Source: Acephala macrosclerotiorum
Lineage: Eukaryota > Ascomycota > Leotiomycetes > Helotiales > Mollisiaceae
NCBI GenBank assembly: GCA_014904845.1
Contig: MU119229.1
Coordinates: 1-64,000 of the forward strand
Direction: 5' to 3'
Length of the DNA: 64,000 nt
A program made the position numbers and the translations under genes. This document shows positions 46,325 through 57,817 of the stretch, in pieces. Each line of letters begins with the position of its first letter. Positions within the stretch are counted from its first letter, which is position 1. Below the pieces are notes generated by a model. It was not told the DNA's origin, made no database searches, and saw only the letters and a list, made by a program, of their open reading frames with translations.

Positions 46325-46819
46325 ATGGATTCCAATCATGGCACATCGTCTAATCAGAAGACCAACATCGAAACCATCGAAGATACCCCCAAGTATGAGG
46401 CATTCGAGACCGAGAATGTTGCCGGCAAGGATCGAGCTGCTGAACTCCTGCAAAGTAGCCATGAACAAATCATCGTATCCGAGGCAGACAATGGGAGGAT
46501 CTTGAGAAGGATCGATTTGATGGTTCTACCCATCATGTTAGGTGTCTACTTCCTTCAGCAACTGGACAAGTCAACACTGTCTTATGCAAGTGTATTTGGT
46601 CTCGTCAAGGACGCTCACCTCGGCGGACAGGACTACTCCTGGCTCGGGTCTATCGTCTATGTCGCTCAATTGGTCATGCAGCCCATCATTGCATACTTCC
46701 TCGTCAAACTTCCCACTGGCAAGTTTGCAGGTATCATGGTCTTCTGCTGGGGTGTCGTCCTCAGCTGCATGTGTCTCGGGAAGGACTTCAAAGGTCTTCT
46801 TGCTGCTCGATTCTTCCTA

Positions 46820-48200
46820 CAGTACCATGTCAAGAGTCTGAGCCATTTTATTTTTACCCCGCACCCCATCATAATTTTAATTTACAAAAATCCATATAAT
46901 TCTACCATTTTCCGTCTGATTCAAGATCTGATTGATTCTATTGATTGACGCATAAATCAGCTACTTTTCGATAAAAAAAAAAGTCCGTAAATATTGAAAA
47001 CTCATTTCAATATTTTGTGTGCCATCCTTTTGCCTCGATGCAAGCCTCAATTCGATTGACCATACTCTCTCCTAGATTATCAAAGACCTCTTTGTCTATT
47101 GTATCCCATGCTGCTTGTAGAGCACTTTCAAGTCGTTGTCTTGAATATTCACTTTCACTTTTATTCTCTGCGATCTCTGGAAACATCTCAAAAACTCTCT
47201 TTTTAAGCTTCTACCAAATGTGCTCGATTGGGTTCAAATCGGGGGAGTAAAGAGGCCAATCTTCGATTTGTTCGATCTCATTCTCTTGAAACCAGTTTCG
47301 TACTTTGATTGCCCGATGAATAGAGGCATTATCTTGCATAAAGATATACTCAGGGTCCAAAGATTGAACTGCTGGCTTGACTTCTGCGTTCAAAACCTCT
47401 AAATAAGAGTTGGCAAAGTACTCATGTTTTGCAGACTCGAAATCTCGATCCATAATATAGAGATTGGTTCTCCCAGTATTCCAAAAGCATCCCCAGACCA
47501 TAATCTTCATATTCTTATTGCAATCGTACGTTTGGATCATCGATTTATCCTACACTTGATTCGCAGTTCGAAAGACCCATTCGGTCTGTTTTCCCCGCCC
47601 CCGCTCTACCGAACACTCATCACTCCACATATACATTCTCTATTCCTCTTTGTTTCTACCTCTATGCTTCAAACACCAAGCCAATTTTTTAGCTACATGT
47701 GCCTCTGTAAGGAACGGGCGCCTTCTAGCTCTCCAATTGTGTATGCCATGTTTTTTGAGAACTCGATCGACAGTAGACTTGCTCATTCCGAGATCAAGCT
47801 TCTTTTTGAGGGCTGGATAGTTGTCTTTTGGATGTGCTCGTACATGTCGAAGTAATAATCGTTCGTCAGCTTCGGTATAACACTTAGGTCCGCCCATTCG
47901 AAGTTGTGATTCTCCGTCATTGCGTAAATGGGCGAGAGAGAAAGTGCTTCGAATGGCTCCGCGAGAGCAATTTAGAGTGGCTGTAACTTCGGGGATTTTG
48001 GCGCCTTTAAACTGCATGCCAATAGCAATACCACGTTGATATAGAGTAAGCTCATGATTAAATTGCCTATTCCCAGAGGAATTGCCTAAAGGAGTGCGTT
48101 CAGGTGGCATTTTAGTGTGTAGAAGAGAAGAGAGTAGGAAGCGCGTGGCGCGTTTTTACGCGTTTTCGCTTAATTGGCTCAGACTCATGACGCGGCACTG
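46820..48200 (-). mobile_element. Tc1/mariner DNA transposon, 1,381 bp
   Basis: The element is flanked by TA on both sides (46818-46819 and 48201-48202), the target of this superfamily. Its ends form an imperfect inverted repeat: CAGTACCATGTCAAGAGTCT on the left and CAGTGCCGCGTCATGAGTCT on the right, both followed by GAGCCA. It lies inside a helix-5 codon region of an MFS gene. One minus-strand transposase gene fills most of it. The element has light RIP-type damage. Confidence 0.92.
47007..48110 (-). pseudogene. Tc1-family transposase (DD34E), three in-frame stops
   Basis: One frame runs from the ATG at 48110 to a TGA at 47007, 368 codons, broken by three TAG codons (about residues 157, 185 and 300). 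CAG would fit at each site, as RIP would produce. The N-terminus is a paired-type helix-turn-helix (HELTLYQRGIAIGMQFKGAKIPEVTATLNC). The catalytic Asp residues lie in MWSDECSVERG and FMQDNASIHRA, and the Glu in LYSPDLNPIEHIW, the DD34E spacing. It would cut and paste the element at TA sites if it were restored, but here it cannot be made. Confidence 0.9.
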
Positions 48201-49714
48201 TAGGTTGCTTCGAAGCTTCTGTGGGTAAGTCATCTTTCAAGATGTCCCATATCTAGTGGAATATTGAACTTGCAGTTTCTGACTTTACTTCTCTCCAGCT
48301 CCCACATTCATCGCCATCACCCAGATGTGGTGGCGTCGTGCAGAACAGACCAACCGAAACGCATCGTGGTATGCCATGAATGGTGTCACCAATATGGTCG
48401 GAAGTCTTCTAGCATGGGGACTAGGTCACATTCACTCTGACAAGTTGAAGTCTTATCAAGTTAGAATCCCGAATACTTCAGACTGAAGGATTGTTGACAA
48501 TTCTCAGATTATCTTCCTGGCTTGCGGACTTCTTACGGTTCTCTTCTCCGTCGTCGTCTTGTAAGTCATCACACCTTTCAGGTCCTGCGGCGAAACTAAT
48601 GAGGGATTCAGCCTGTTTTTGCCTGACTCTCCCGTCGATGCCAAGTTCCTCAATGATCACGACAAGGTACTCGCTGTCGAACGTCTCCGAGCAAATCAAA
48701 TGGGTGTTGTGTCTACAGTCTGGAAATGGGAGCATGTTACGGAGAGTTTGCTGGACATCAAGACATGGTGCTGGTTTGCTTTGATTTTCTCCATATCGTC
48801 AGTACCTCTCTTTTACCCCGCTGCTTCAGCACCCGCCATCTAACGTCACAACAGGATCCCTAGTGGTGGTGTGACAACCTTCGGTCCTCTCATCGTCAAC
48901 TCCTTTGGCTTCGACAGCTTCCGTACAATTCTTCTTAACATACCATTCGGTGCTGTTCAGATTATCGCGACCATGGGTGGGGCAGCTCTTGCAACAAGGT
49001 TAAAGAAGAAAGGTCCTCCCTTGATTCTTCTTTGCATCCCTCCCATTATTGGCATTGTGATGTTGCTGTGCCTCAAGCATGACAAGGCAAATCGGGGACC
49101 ATTGCTTGTTGGATACTATTTGATCTCGTTCTATCCTGGCATTTGTAAGTTGACCCCCTACACGAGCTGTGAAAATGGACAAGCTGACTCAGAAAAGCGC
49201 CCCTCATCTACTCCTGGTCATCTCAAAACACAGCTGGGGAGACTAAGAAGAAGACCACGACCGCCGTTTTGTTCATTGGACAGAGTGCTGGCAATGTTAG
49301 TTAATCCACCCTCTCCGGGCCTTCAGCCACTCACACATACAGATAATTGGTCCCCACCTCTATACTACAGGCGAAGCGCCTCTGTATAGACGAGGACTCA
49401 TCTCTAACCTCTGCCTCTTCGTCATCCTAATCATTCTCATTGTGTAAGTCTCTTTATTACCACTCCATGACCAGAGAACTAATCATCTACCCCACAGTCT
49501 GACAACCCTCTACCTTATGTTCCTCAACAAGAAGCACGCTTCTAAGCGACAACGGCTTGGAAAGTCTGCGATCGTAGTTGACCGCTCAATGATGAACGCA
49601 CAAGAACGTGCTATCGATGACTCAGTCGATGAGGGAACAGGAAGGGAGGGTGGAGAGAAAGCGTTCGACGATGAGACGGATTTGAAGAATGAGGACTTTA
49701 TCTTTGTGTATTGA

Positions 49715-50079
49715 AAAATATCTCCATCATAAATACCTCTTAGCTTATGCATCCCTCTACTCGAAACTCCCATCGCCTCCTAGACTGTAGGTCATAGAGT
49801 CTATCACCACACTCCACAAAAACAAACAGAATCTGAAAGCTTTCCCGCAGTCACAGTTGAAACACTTCCACAATCCTCAAAGTCCAAAACACGATCCCAC
49901 CCCGACGGCTCTCGTTCCCAACCCAAGGCCCACATTCGCGGCAATGACATCCCATACCCCTCGATACTTCGAAGTTCTCCCATACCCATTACCCCTAAGA
50001 AATCTACTGCCGGATTCAAACAACGCAACTCCTCTTACCAATCCCCGGTCCCCTCAATCTAATCCACTCCATCCAGCAC
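49715..50079. other. 3' flank between MFS gene and the next gene
   Basis: Convergent 3' flanks; nothing recognised. Confidence 0.4.
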
Positions 50080-50655
50080 CTAACAAGGACACCTCCTCCC
50101 CACAACCAGCAAACTCTCAACAAACCCCTCCCTCGCATAATCCCACAAATTCCCCATATCAGCCTCCCTCAAACTCACCTCCTGAACATCCCTCCTCTCC
50201 CTCCCATACCTCACCAACACAAAAACCTCGTCTGGACGACATCCCTCTTTCCTCTCAATCTTATCATAGATATCGCCGCGAGTGGTGCGATCGCTGATGA
50301 AGATGTCATATTCGTCTCTTCCGCTTTGGATCCGGAGTCGGAGTTCTTGGTCTCTCGAGCTACAGCGACAGTCGCGGTCTCGGCCTCGGTCTCGAGAGTG
50401 GAAATGGCAGGCGTAGGGCTTGTGAGAGGAAGAGCATGAATATGATGAGGTGTAGGAGCAGTTGTCTCGAGAGCGAGAGTTGAAGGGTGAGCGGAGGTGC
50501 GTACAACTGCGATCGCAGGAAGAAGAGGAATTGCAGGTGTGATGGTGGTGGGTCTCGTATGAGTAGCGATGGCGGGGTATGAGTGACATCGGGGAGTGGT
50601 CGGTGAAGGCGACCAAGGGGGATCGTAAAGCGCCGAGGGTGGTGAGAGGAAGCAT
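50080..50655 (-). CDS. Hypothetical protein with a possible beta-grasp C-terminus
   Basis: An uninterrupted frame of 191 codons. The first 100 residues are Ser/His/Arg-rich and low in complexity (ETHHHHTCNSSSSCDR, SRDRGRDRDCR). The last 90 look folded: ELRLRIQSGRDEYDIFISDRTTRGDIYDKIERKE, then DEVFVLVRYGRER and an acidic/hydrophobic end. The pattern of strands and a central helix recalls a ubiquitin-like fold, but no family was recognised. Composition and lack of intron leave some doubt that it is a gene. Confidence 0.4.
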   Translation of the reverse strand: MLPLTTLGALRSPLVAFTDHSPMSLIPRHRYSYETHHHHTCNSSSSCDRSCTHLRSPFNSRSRDNCSYTSSYSCSSSHKPYACHFHSRDRGRDRDCRCSSRDQELRLRIQSGRDEYDIFISDRTTRGDIYDKIERKEGCRPDEVFVLVRYGRERRDVQEVSLREADMGNLWDYAREGFVESLLVVGRRCPC

Positions 50656-51099
50656 GGCTATTGTAGACGTTGGTTCTCGTTTTGAAGTTGGGTTGGGTTT
50701 TGGGTATCTCCGCGTTTGGGTCTTGATTCGCTTTCGTTCGAAGTTGAGAAAAGGAGGAGAGGCGAGGGGCTTTATGCTTTGCTCTGAGTATCCACTTGTA
50801 AGTCACAGGGTCGAGATCAGCGAGGAGAAAGCAAACCTCATGTGTGGCTTCGCTGGGAACTGCCCGTCGGCCCATCTGGGGATCTTCATGGTCCACTCTG
50901 CCTCCAACTAAATCCTTAAATTACGCCAAGTTTGCGCATGGAAGATGTATGACAGGACGCTTGTGATCTGCAAGTACCCTCCATTGAGAGTTCTTGGAAC
51001 GACAGGAGGGTGAGCAAGCCGAGGGCTTGAAGCTGGCGACGAGATTTGGTTCGCCTCGCGGAGGCAAGCAGATGTATGTTTGCTCCAGACTCTGGCAGA
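50656..51099. other. Intergenic spacer
   Basis: A 178-codon minus-strand frame overlaps 50896-50360, but its Pro/His/Leu-rich, frame-shifted look suggests it is a shadow. Nothing else is seen. Confidence 0.35.
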
Positions 51100-51525
51100 C
51101 TAAGGAAATGCAGTGATACTTGAAGGCCTTGGGGCCTCCTCGGTGAGCAGATTCTGGTAAGATAACCTGTCAATCTGATACTGGAAATAATCTTGACCGC
51201 TATCCTTCCGAAAATGCAGCCTGGCAGTCCGCCAGAACCCGTTGATAAACGTGGTGTATGTTGGAATTGCAACGAGAAAAGTTTCTGGAAGACGGAATCG
51301 AGGATGGCCGTACGACATGACATCGAGTCATAACGACAGGGTGAGATCCTGTTGCAACTGATTCCAGAGTCTAAACTCTGAGAATAAGCCGAGTAAGAAG
51401 AGATCCGGATCACTTTCTCCGTCATCAATCTCGAAACGCCCCCTTTCTGGCATCTCGCACACGAGCATCGTGAGAATGACTGAGACTGAGACTACACCTG
51501 TTCTCAGCCGACTTATCGCGTGCAC
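51100..51525 (-). pseudogene. Possible small pseudogene, one stop
   Basis: A single frame from 51525 to 51100 is broken by only one TGA at about 51328. The two halves look protein-like: CEMPERGRFEIDDGESDPDL and FLLGLFSEFRLWNQL, then HPRFRLPETFLVAIPTY, FINGFWRTARLHFRKD and QYQIDRLSYQNLLTEEA. The family is not recognised. It sits directly beside the large hAT element. Confidence 0.35.
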
Positions 51526-51665
51526 TACATCTCGACCGCCCTATCTGATTTCGCGTACTTAGCCTGTACCTGACCCATGACCGGTATAGCAGTTGTAAGG
51601 CTTCCGAGATGGTGAAGATATACAGATAGGATGCGTTGCACACAGGGACTCGCCTATCAGCTCCA

Positions 51666-54519
51666 CAGTGTGGGTCACAATATGAAGTAATATATATTGG
51701 GTAATATGGAGGGTCGAAATATAATCGCGATATGAAGCTATTCATATCGTATCGTCGAAATATGGAACTGCCATATCATATTTCTTAAGAAATATATTGC
51801 TAATATAAATATATCGAGCCAAAAAAAGTCTCAATTTAACTAAAATCTGTTAAATCGATCGTTGTAGTAACTACTTCCTCAGTGAACACCTCTACCAATT
51901 CGTCTAAATCTTCGAGATCGTCGTTTAGAGCTTCTACGATATTTAACTACGATTTGAAACACTCAAAGGCTTCAATTGTCTCAATCCTAAGACGATTGCG
52001 ACAATCGGAAATAGTGATTTTTGCGCCTGAAAAGAGACGTTCTAAATCAGTAGACATAGCTGGAATAGAGAGCATATCTAGGGCCATTCTTAATAGTAAA
52101 AAAAATCGCTTTTATTGTATCTCTTCAAACTACCATTTGTAGCTATTCTTAATGCCCAGTATTTGTCTCATATTGCAATATCGTTCGTATTCGTCGTCGA
52201 AAGAAGTATCTTTTTGCTCAACGAACCATTCAAAAAATTCGTTCTTTTACTTCGCTGATTCTGCGATAGTAATAAAAATCGGCGTAATAATCGAAAAGTG
52301 AGTTTTGTATTTCTTTATCCAAAGATCTTTGACAGATATTTTGACAGACTTCACTCATATTAGTTTTTAATACTTTTCGAGATATTTTCATTTGTACGAA
52401 AAGTGTAAAACTAAAGCGGCAATATAAATAGGCGTTTTATCACTAAAATCGTAATATTTATCCATTTTCGTTTACTTTAAATTGAACATCGATTTAAAAA
52501 TAGAATCGTTTTTGAATTGAGTTTTATATTTTTCGAACTGACTAAGTATATAGTCGATACAAAAGAAAACGAGATCGAGAGTTGATTGTTTAGATTCGTA
52601 GGTTTTAGTATTTATTGAGAGTTTCTATAGAAAGTTTTTAACGATAAAAATTATAATTTATTTTTTATTATTTAATCAATCGTTTTCTAGTTATGCAATT
52701 GTATAAACTGTAATAAATTCGTCGATTAAATCGCGCAAATTCTATGCTATTTAAATTATTATAAACTATAAATTCTAATGCGTTGTATTGTCTCGAGAAA
52801 TACATTGATTCGTTATTTCCAAAAAATTGTGAAATCGTTGTGTGTTTTTAGTCAATCAAACCACGAAATTATAAAGTTTGCTTAAAGGTCCTTTTTTCTT
52901 CTATTTTTCAATTTCTTTTAATGTAATCGCGTAAACGTTAATAGCGTTGTTTTCTTCGATATTTTCTTTGTCGATAACAAATAAAAAAAATTTGATAACG
53001 AGATTGATAACGTGTTTTTAATAGCGTATGCGATAGTAAATAAAATCATATGACAATCGAAATTCGCGTCGAAAAACGCTAGAAAAATGTAATATAAAAA
53101 TATCGTTGTTTTTCGCGTTATCTATTGTAAAATAATTAAAATTCTTTTTAATATCGTATTTTTTGATGATTTTTAGTATTAATTTCGATATGTTCTTCTC
53201 GTTATACTCTCTAATCAATTCTCTCATTTTTAAAATCAAGCTTTTAAATGTACTAATTTCATCGATAAATTGTATTGTAATATCGAGAATCGCGATCGAG
53301 TTAAAAGAAGTTCAAAGATCGCAAAAAATATAGATTTTTGTTTTTGTTTTACTTAGTGTAATTTTGATTAAAGTCTTTTTTAAACTTTTGTATTGTCGAA
53401 AAATCTATTTGCGAACTTGTAAATGATTTTTTACTAGAAGCTTTTTCGCGTTTTTATTAAGATACTTTAGAAAGGCTCGAAATTCGTTGCTTTTAATTAA
53501 TCGAAAAAATAAATTATTAAAGATTAAATATCGTACTTACAGTGTCTTTAATACGTTTTGCTCTATTGTTTTTGTATTGTATTGTCGTCGTTTTTGAAAA
53601 GTAATTACTACTTGAACGATAGTTTTTTCGAGTGAGATTTGTACGTTTTAGACTTTAATATTGCGTTTAAATTTAATTTCTAGATAATAGAAATCGACGA
53701 GATAATTTACTGAATTATTACTATTGCTTGAGATTTTATATCGTTTCAAACAATAACGATAACGCTATTTCTCGCGGTTAAAATCATTATAATATCGTGT
53801 TTGCTTGTTCTTATTTGATATATGATTAAAGACTTATAATATTCGTATTTTTAGTTTCGCAGAAAAATCTTTTAGCGCTGGACTAGAGACAGTAGTAAAT
53901 AATTCTAGCGCTAGATTAAAAGAAGTAGCGATAGTACTAATATTACTAGGATTTCTTTCAAATACTATTGATCGATTAATAATAATTCTAGCGAATGTGA
54001 AAGTTTTTTATTTCTTTTTAAACGATATTTTGATAATTTTCGATAATTATATAAAAATTTAAATACTCAAAGTTAAACAATCAATTATTTATAGTGTGTA
54101 TTAATATAATAGGAATTTATCAAAAATTAAAAAATAGTAATATTTCAACAATTAATAATTTTATAATGCAACGTTCAAAAATTACGATTTTTAATTTATT
54201 GAGTTTTTAAAACTTAAAAAAATCGATTTGATTGCTATTTCTAAGATTTACGACGTTATATTGTAATAATAAATTAAAGTTTGTTTATTTTCTTATTTTG
54301 CTGTACGATATTTGCTTTAAGCGAAACTAGTAAAATACGCACTCACTCTCTTTTATCACTACTCTTACTTAATATAGAAATATCAGAAATATAAAGGCTT
54401 CAATTTTATATTGGCAATATGAAACTAAGCCATATCATATTTCAGAAATACGAACTTTCTCATATCATATTTATTTATTATAATAGATAAAATATATCGC
54501 CATATTGTGACCCACACTG
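51666..54519 (-). mobile_element. hAT DNA transposon, 2,854 bp, heavily RIP-mutated
   Basis: The ends are the perfect 19-bp inverted repeat CAGTGTGGGTCACAATATG. The flanks at 51658-51665 and 54520-54527 are the identical 8-bp duplication CAGCTCCA. Subterminal ATATGA/TCATAT motifs abound at both ends. The interior is very A/T-rich yet keeps many CG dinucleotides and almost no CA or TG. Transposase remains lie on the minus strand, including a hAT-like core at 53239-53018 (YDIKKNFNYFTIDNAKNND, RLSYDFIYYRIR) and a C-terminal part near 52100-51840. Length fits a once complete element. Confidence 0.93.
51840..54100 (-). pseudogene. hAT transposase remnant
   Basis: The reading is shredded by stops. 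A central core (53239-53018) shows the NYFTIDNAKNND segment, equivalent to the second catalytic Asp region of hAT transposases, and the FRRE...SYD motif. Opposite strand translation near 52100-51880 matches the dimerisation end of these proteins. No full frame survives, consistent with strong RIP. Exact ends are uncertain. Confidence 0.65.
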
Positions 54520-55529
54520 CAGCTCCACAACGTCCGACATCGCCATTGGATTTGATCATATATCAGTTATTGCATCCAAAACTCGAAACGTGGTGGCCAA
54601 ATTTAGCCATCCAGTAGTACAGACTCGCAGTGCTTGGGACAGTACATGCTAGCAACGAGAACTCAACGAGCAGTCAAGACGAAGTGCAAGATAGTATCTA
54701 ATATCAAAAAACGTTAAGGGCAAGCTCGAGAATCGAGACCTCGACCGACGGCCCACCACCAACTCATGTAGAACGACCCGAGAAACTCGAAGTGGCTGGA
54801 AGTTTTGATCTTTCTTGGCTCGGAGATCAAAGTTGTGTCAAAGCAATTTGAGATAGCATCTTGGAGTGACACGGGTGCACTGATGCACAAGCGCCGTTGC
54901 TCGCCAATTTCTGCCATCGCTCAAGCTCACGAACGGCTGCATTCGAAGCCAGTAACGCCTCGCACCGCCCCCTTTCTCTCAGGCTCTTAGTTGTGGTTTT
55001 GACATGAGATGGCAACTGCCCAGGTCAATGATCTGTCTAACTTTAAGGCACAGCGAATGCTACTGTAGGGAAGTGTTTGTGAACGATAGAGCAGCCAAAC
55101 AGCCTGGAAAGCAACGATCTCCAAAAGGAAATTCCAGCACAGTGGCACAGCCACTCTTGTATCCGCGCACCAATGAAGATCACTGATTCACGAATCTGGG
55201 GGAACAACATCCATTCGTACTAAACAGCCAATGAGACAAGGGCTAACTATCGATCAATTGGGATTCTTGGGGGCCAAGAAATGGGATGAACTGTTGCCAG
55301 TGAACTCTGCTAGGAAAGGTCTAACTCGAGTGAGAGAGATCCACGCTAGCTGTCATCTCCGGACAGGAGGTACACGAACGGGGAAGAAGCTGTGAAAGCT
55401 CTTCCTTGCTTTTGTGTTCCATCGACTGTGAAATATCGACGCGTTTCTGGAGTTCAGGATGTCGACAACATTAATTGATCTGAAAACTTCAGGCGCCAAC
55501 GTGCCGCTTATCACTCTTACACTTTCGCC
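54520..55529. other. Gene-free spacer right of the hAT element
   Basis: No credible gene on either strand; short frames lack protein-like composition. Confidence 0.45.
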
Positions 55530-56231
55530 ATCATGCCTATTTGATATTTACGCGACTCCTCCCATATTCATCACCGGAGCAATAGGATGTGCCCAACTTG
55601 GACCTCCTCCGAACTCAAAATGCCAGCCCTCTGGGTAGGACTCAACGTCACAATATTTCTCTCCAGAAATATCTCCTAGCGGGTACCAAGTAGCATATTC
55701 CTATGTCGTAGGGGCTGAGACACAAGTAACGTGTTGACGCATGAGCTGGAGCTGCCAGGCATCGAGAAATTGGCCCATGTCTTCCACCGACGCATGCAGT
55801 CGATGGATTTGATCTTCCTGGTACTTCCCTGATGTTTACATGGGTCAATGGTACGAGCACGGCGACCTATACGATATCAAACAGTCGAGCTAGAAGATTG
55901 AACACTTATGGTGTCTCGATTGGGTGGAAAGAAGCGGATTTCGCGACTACGACTTCGGCTTCTTCCCCCTGGGCTTATCTGCGAGCTCTTCATCATCCCT
56001 AATTACAACAGCTGCTGCTGCCACAAGTTCTGCAACTTCGACATCCAACATGTTTTCTGGCCTATCATCGGGAGCGAAGGCTGGTATCGGCATTGGAGTA
56101 GCCCTTGGCGCATTGGCATCTTGGAAGCACTGTTCTTGTTGTTCTCGAGAGATCGGAGGCAGAGGATGGGTAACACTGGTGCCGCAGAATCGAATCTAAT
56201 CGAGCAAGAGCAGAAAGATCCACACATAAGA
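55530..56231 (+). pseudogene. Cysteine-rich, Ser/Thr-linked single-pass membrane protein pseudogene
   Basis: Read in order on the plus strand: CQPSG then TSQYFSPEISPSGYQVA, ETQVTC, SWSCQASRNWPMSSTDAC (an extracellular cysteine-rich domain seen in many ascomycete surface proteins), YGVSIGWKEADFATTTSAS, then a Ser/Thr/Ala-rich stretch, then SGAKAGIGIGVALGA leading into a membrane helix and a basic RDRRQR stop-transfer end. A TAG stands where Trp is expected after CQPSG, a TGA interrupts after ETQVTC, and frame shifts occur around 55920 and within the membrane helix near 56110. Such proteins may sense or shape the cell wall. This copy is dead. Confidence 0.62.
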
Positions 56232-57006
56232 TAGTATTCGCCCGTGAAGATAGACACTCAAGGTCCTGCTCCGCCGGTATACTGTAAGGTTGATGGTTCA
56301 AGTACCGCTCGAGTAGAGATGCAAGGAACTCCTCGCTCGGAGCTGTATTGAGGTGATTGGGGACGAGATCGTGCCGTAGATGTATAAAAGTCGAAGGAAA
56401 GTTGAGACCGTAGGATGCTGTCCCTGTGTGTTTGTTAAAGCATCGACTTCTCTATATCTCCTCTCCCGGCTCCCTCTTCCGGGCTGTATGTAGGCGCAGT
56501 TGTAGTTACTGAACAATGATGAGAAGAAAGTCCTCAAAGAAATGTACTTAGACTTCGAGATCGTAGCTCATCTTCGTCTGCTGCGACGTGACTGCCTTCC
56601 AGGGAAAACTGTCATCACAGAGGACGGGTAACGGGTAGGAAACTTTCTCAACATGGGCATACAGCTCGTAGGAATAGAGCATCAAATTCCGTATACTGCT
56701 CTAGATATCCCAGGCGAGGAGAGCCTCAAAACGTCCGTTTCCGGAAGGCCGAAAAGGGGGGCGAACAATCTGTCCTCAGCCACTCCAGAATCTCGGATGC
56801 GCCGCGAAAAGGCTAGCGCCACGCCAAAAAAAAAAAACTGGGCCAGAAGGACCCTCCTCTTCGACCTCTTTCTGCGACCACAAACCGCGCAATCACTTTC
56901 TGCAAAATTCGCAACACCGTCTGCCTGTTCTTCCTCTGGTCGCATTAAATTACGACCCTTCCTCCAACCTCACCAGAACCCTTGAGCAGCGGTTTTATTA
57001 TTCACA
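56232..57006. promoter_or_regulatory. Upstream region of PHO88
   Basis: About 0.77 kb with no gene. A 12-base A run lies near 56826. The part nearest 57007 must hold the PHO88 promoter and leader. Confidence 0.45.
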
Positions 57007-57697
57007 ATGGCAGGAGTTAGCCCTCAAATGTACGAAACGCCTTCCTCATTCTCAAAGCTCTACTGACAGTGCCCGCGCAGTACCAACTTGGTAATCATCC
57101 TCGTGATGATGCAAGTCTCCAAGAAGATTCCCATGGAGGACCCCAACGTGTTGAACATCATCCGCGCGATGTACGTTGCGTCGAACGCTATCATCATCGG
57201 TCTCTACGCCTACATCCACTTGGTGATTAACAAGAAGAAGGGTACGTTGCGCCGAATGCCTATTTCCTGCAATGCCATCTGCTAACTGTTCTGCAGATAT
57301 GACTACTCTCAAATATGTTGAGCAACCCCAGATGGGATCCACCGAGGAGCCCAAGCTGATCACCACCACCGTCCACGCCTACGATGTCGCCCAAATGAAG
57401 ACTCTCTACAAGGCACAACTGATGGGCGTTGGAATGATGTGTGTCATGCACCTTTACTTCAAGTACACCAACCCTCTGATCATTCAATCCATCATTCCCC
57501 TCAAGAGCGCGTTGGAAGGCAACATGGTCAAGATCCACCTCTTCGGAAAGCCAGCTTCTGGTGACCTCAAGCGTCCTTTCAAGGTCGCCCCTGGTCTGAT
57601 GAGCAGTCTGCAAGGAGGTGCTGCTGCCCAGTCCCAAGATAAGAAGTCAATTGAGGCTGCTGAGAAGGCTGGCCGTGGAGGCGTCAAGGACGAGTAG
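57007..57697 (+). CDS. PHO88: PHO88/SND3-like ER membrane protein
   Basis: Three exons: 57007-57029, 57081-57241 and 57297-57697, joined by 51- and 55-bp introns. The frame encodes 194 residues, the usual size. The start MAGVSPQ and the next segment TNLVIILVMMQVSKKIPMEDP match the family, as do LYAYIHLVINKKKDMTTLKYVEQP, VHAYDVAQMKTLYKAQLMGVGMMCVMHLYFKYTNPL and HLFGKPASGDLKRPFK. Pho88 (Snd3) sits in the ER membrane, helps target proteins with internal signals to the translocon in the SND pathway, and affects phosphate transporter maturation. The first exon encodes only seven full codons. A pogo-type element has inserted 120 bp after the stop. Confidence 0.95.
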
Positions 57698-57817
57698 ATA
57701 CCGGACTCTCGGATTTATTCTTGGGAAGTAGTATACAGATATACATGTGTAGGCATAGGCGGTGGCATAGTGAAACTCAATGCATGGCATTGTGCTTCTC
57801 TGAATTTTCTTTGCATA

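Larger units (their letters stand above)
46325..49714 (+). pseudogene. Dal5-like MFS transporter gene split by a Tc1/mariner insertion
   Basis: Without the inserted element the exons are 46325-46819 plus 48203-48224, 48299-48459, 48508-48560, 48612-48797, 48855-49144, 49198-49295, 49343-49443 and 49498-49714. They join in one open frame of 540 residues. The protein has about twelve membrane helices and motifs of the anion:cation symporter (allantoate permease) group: RRIDLMVLPIMLGVYFLQQLDKS at the start, the RFFLG-FEA motif in helix 5 interrupted exactly at the insertion, APTFIAITQMWWRRAEQTNR, and SIPSGGVTTFGPL. Family members import vitamins, allantoate or organic anions. No stop or frame shift lies outside the insertion, so the break looks recent. 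Confidence 0.85.

Noticed and set aside
50360..50896. 178-codon minus-strand frame overlapping the hypothetical gene
   Set aside because: It overlaps the better candidate at 50080-50655 in another frame, and its Pro/His/Leu-rich end looks like a shadow of Ser/Arg codons.
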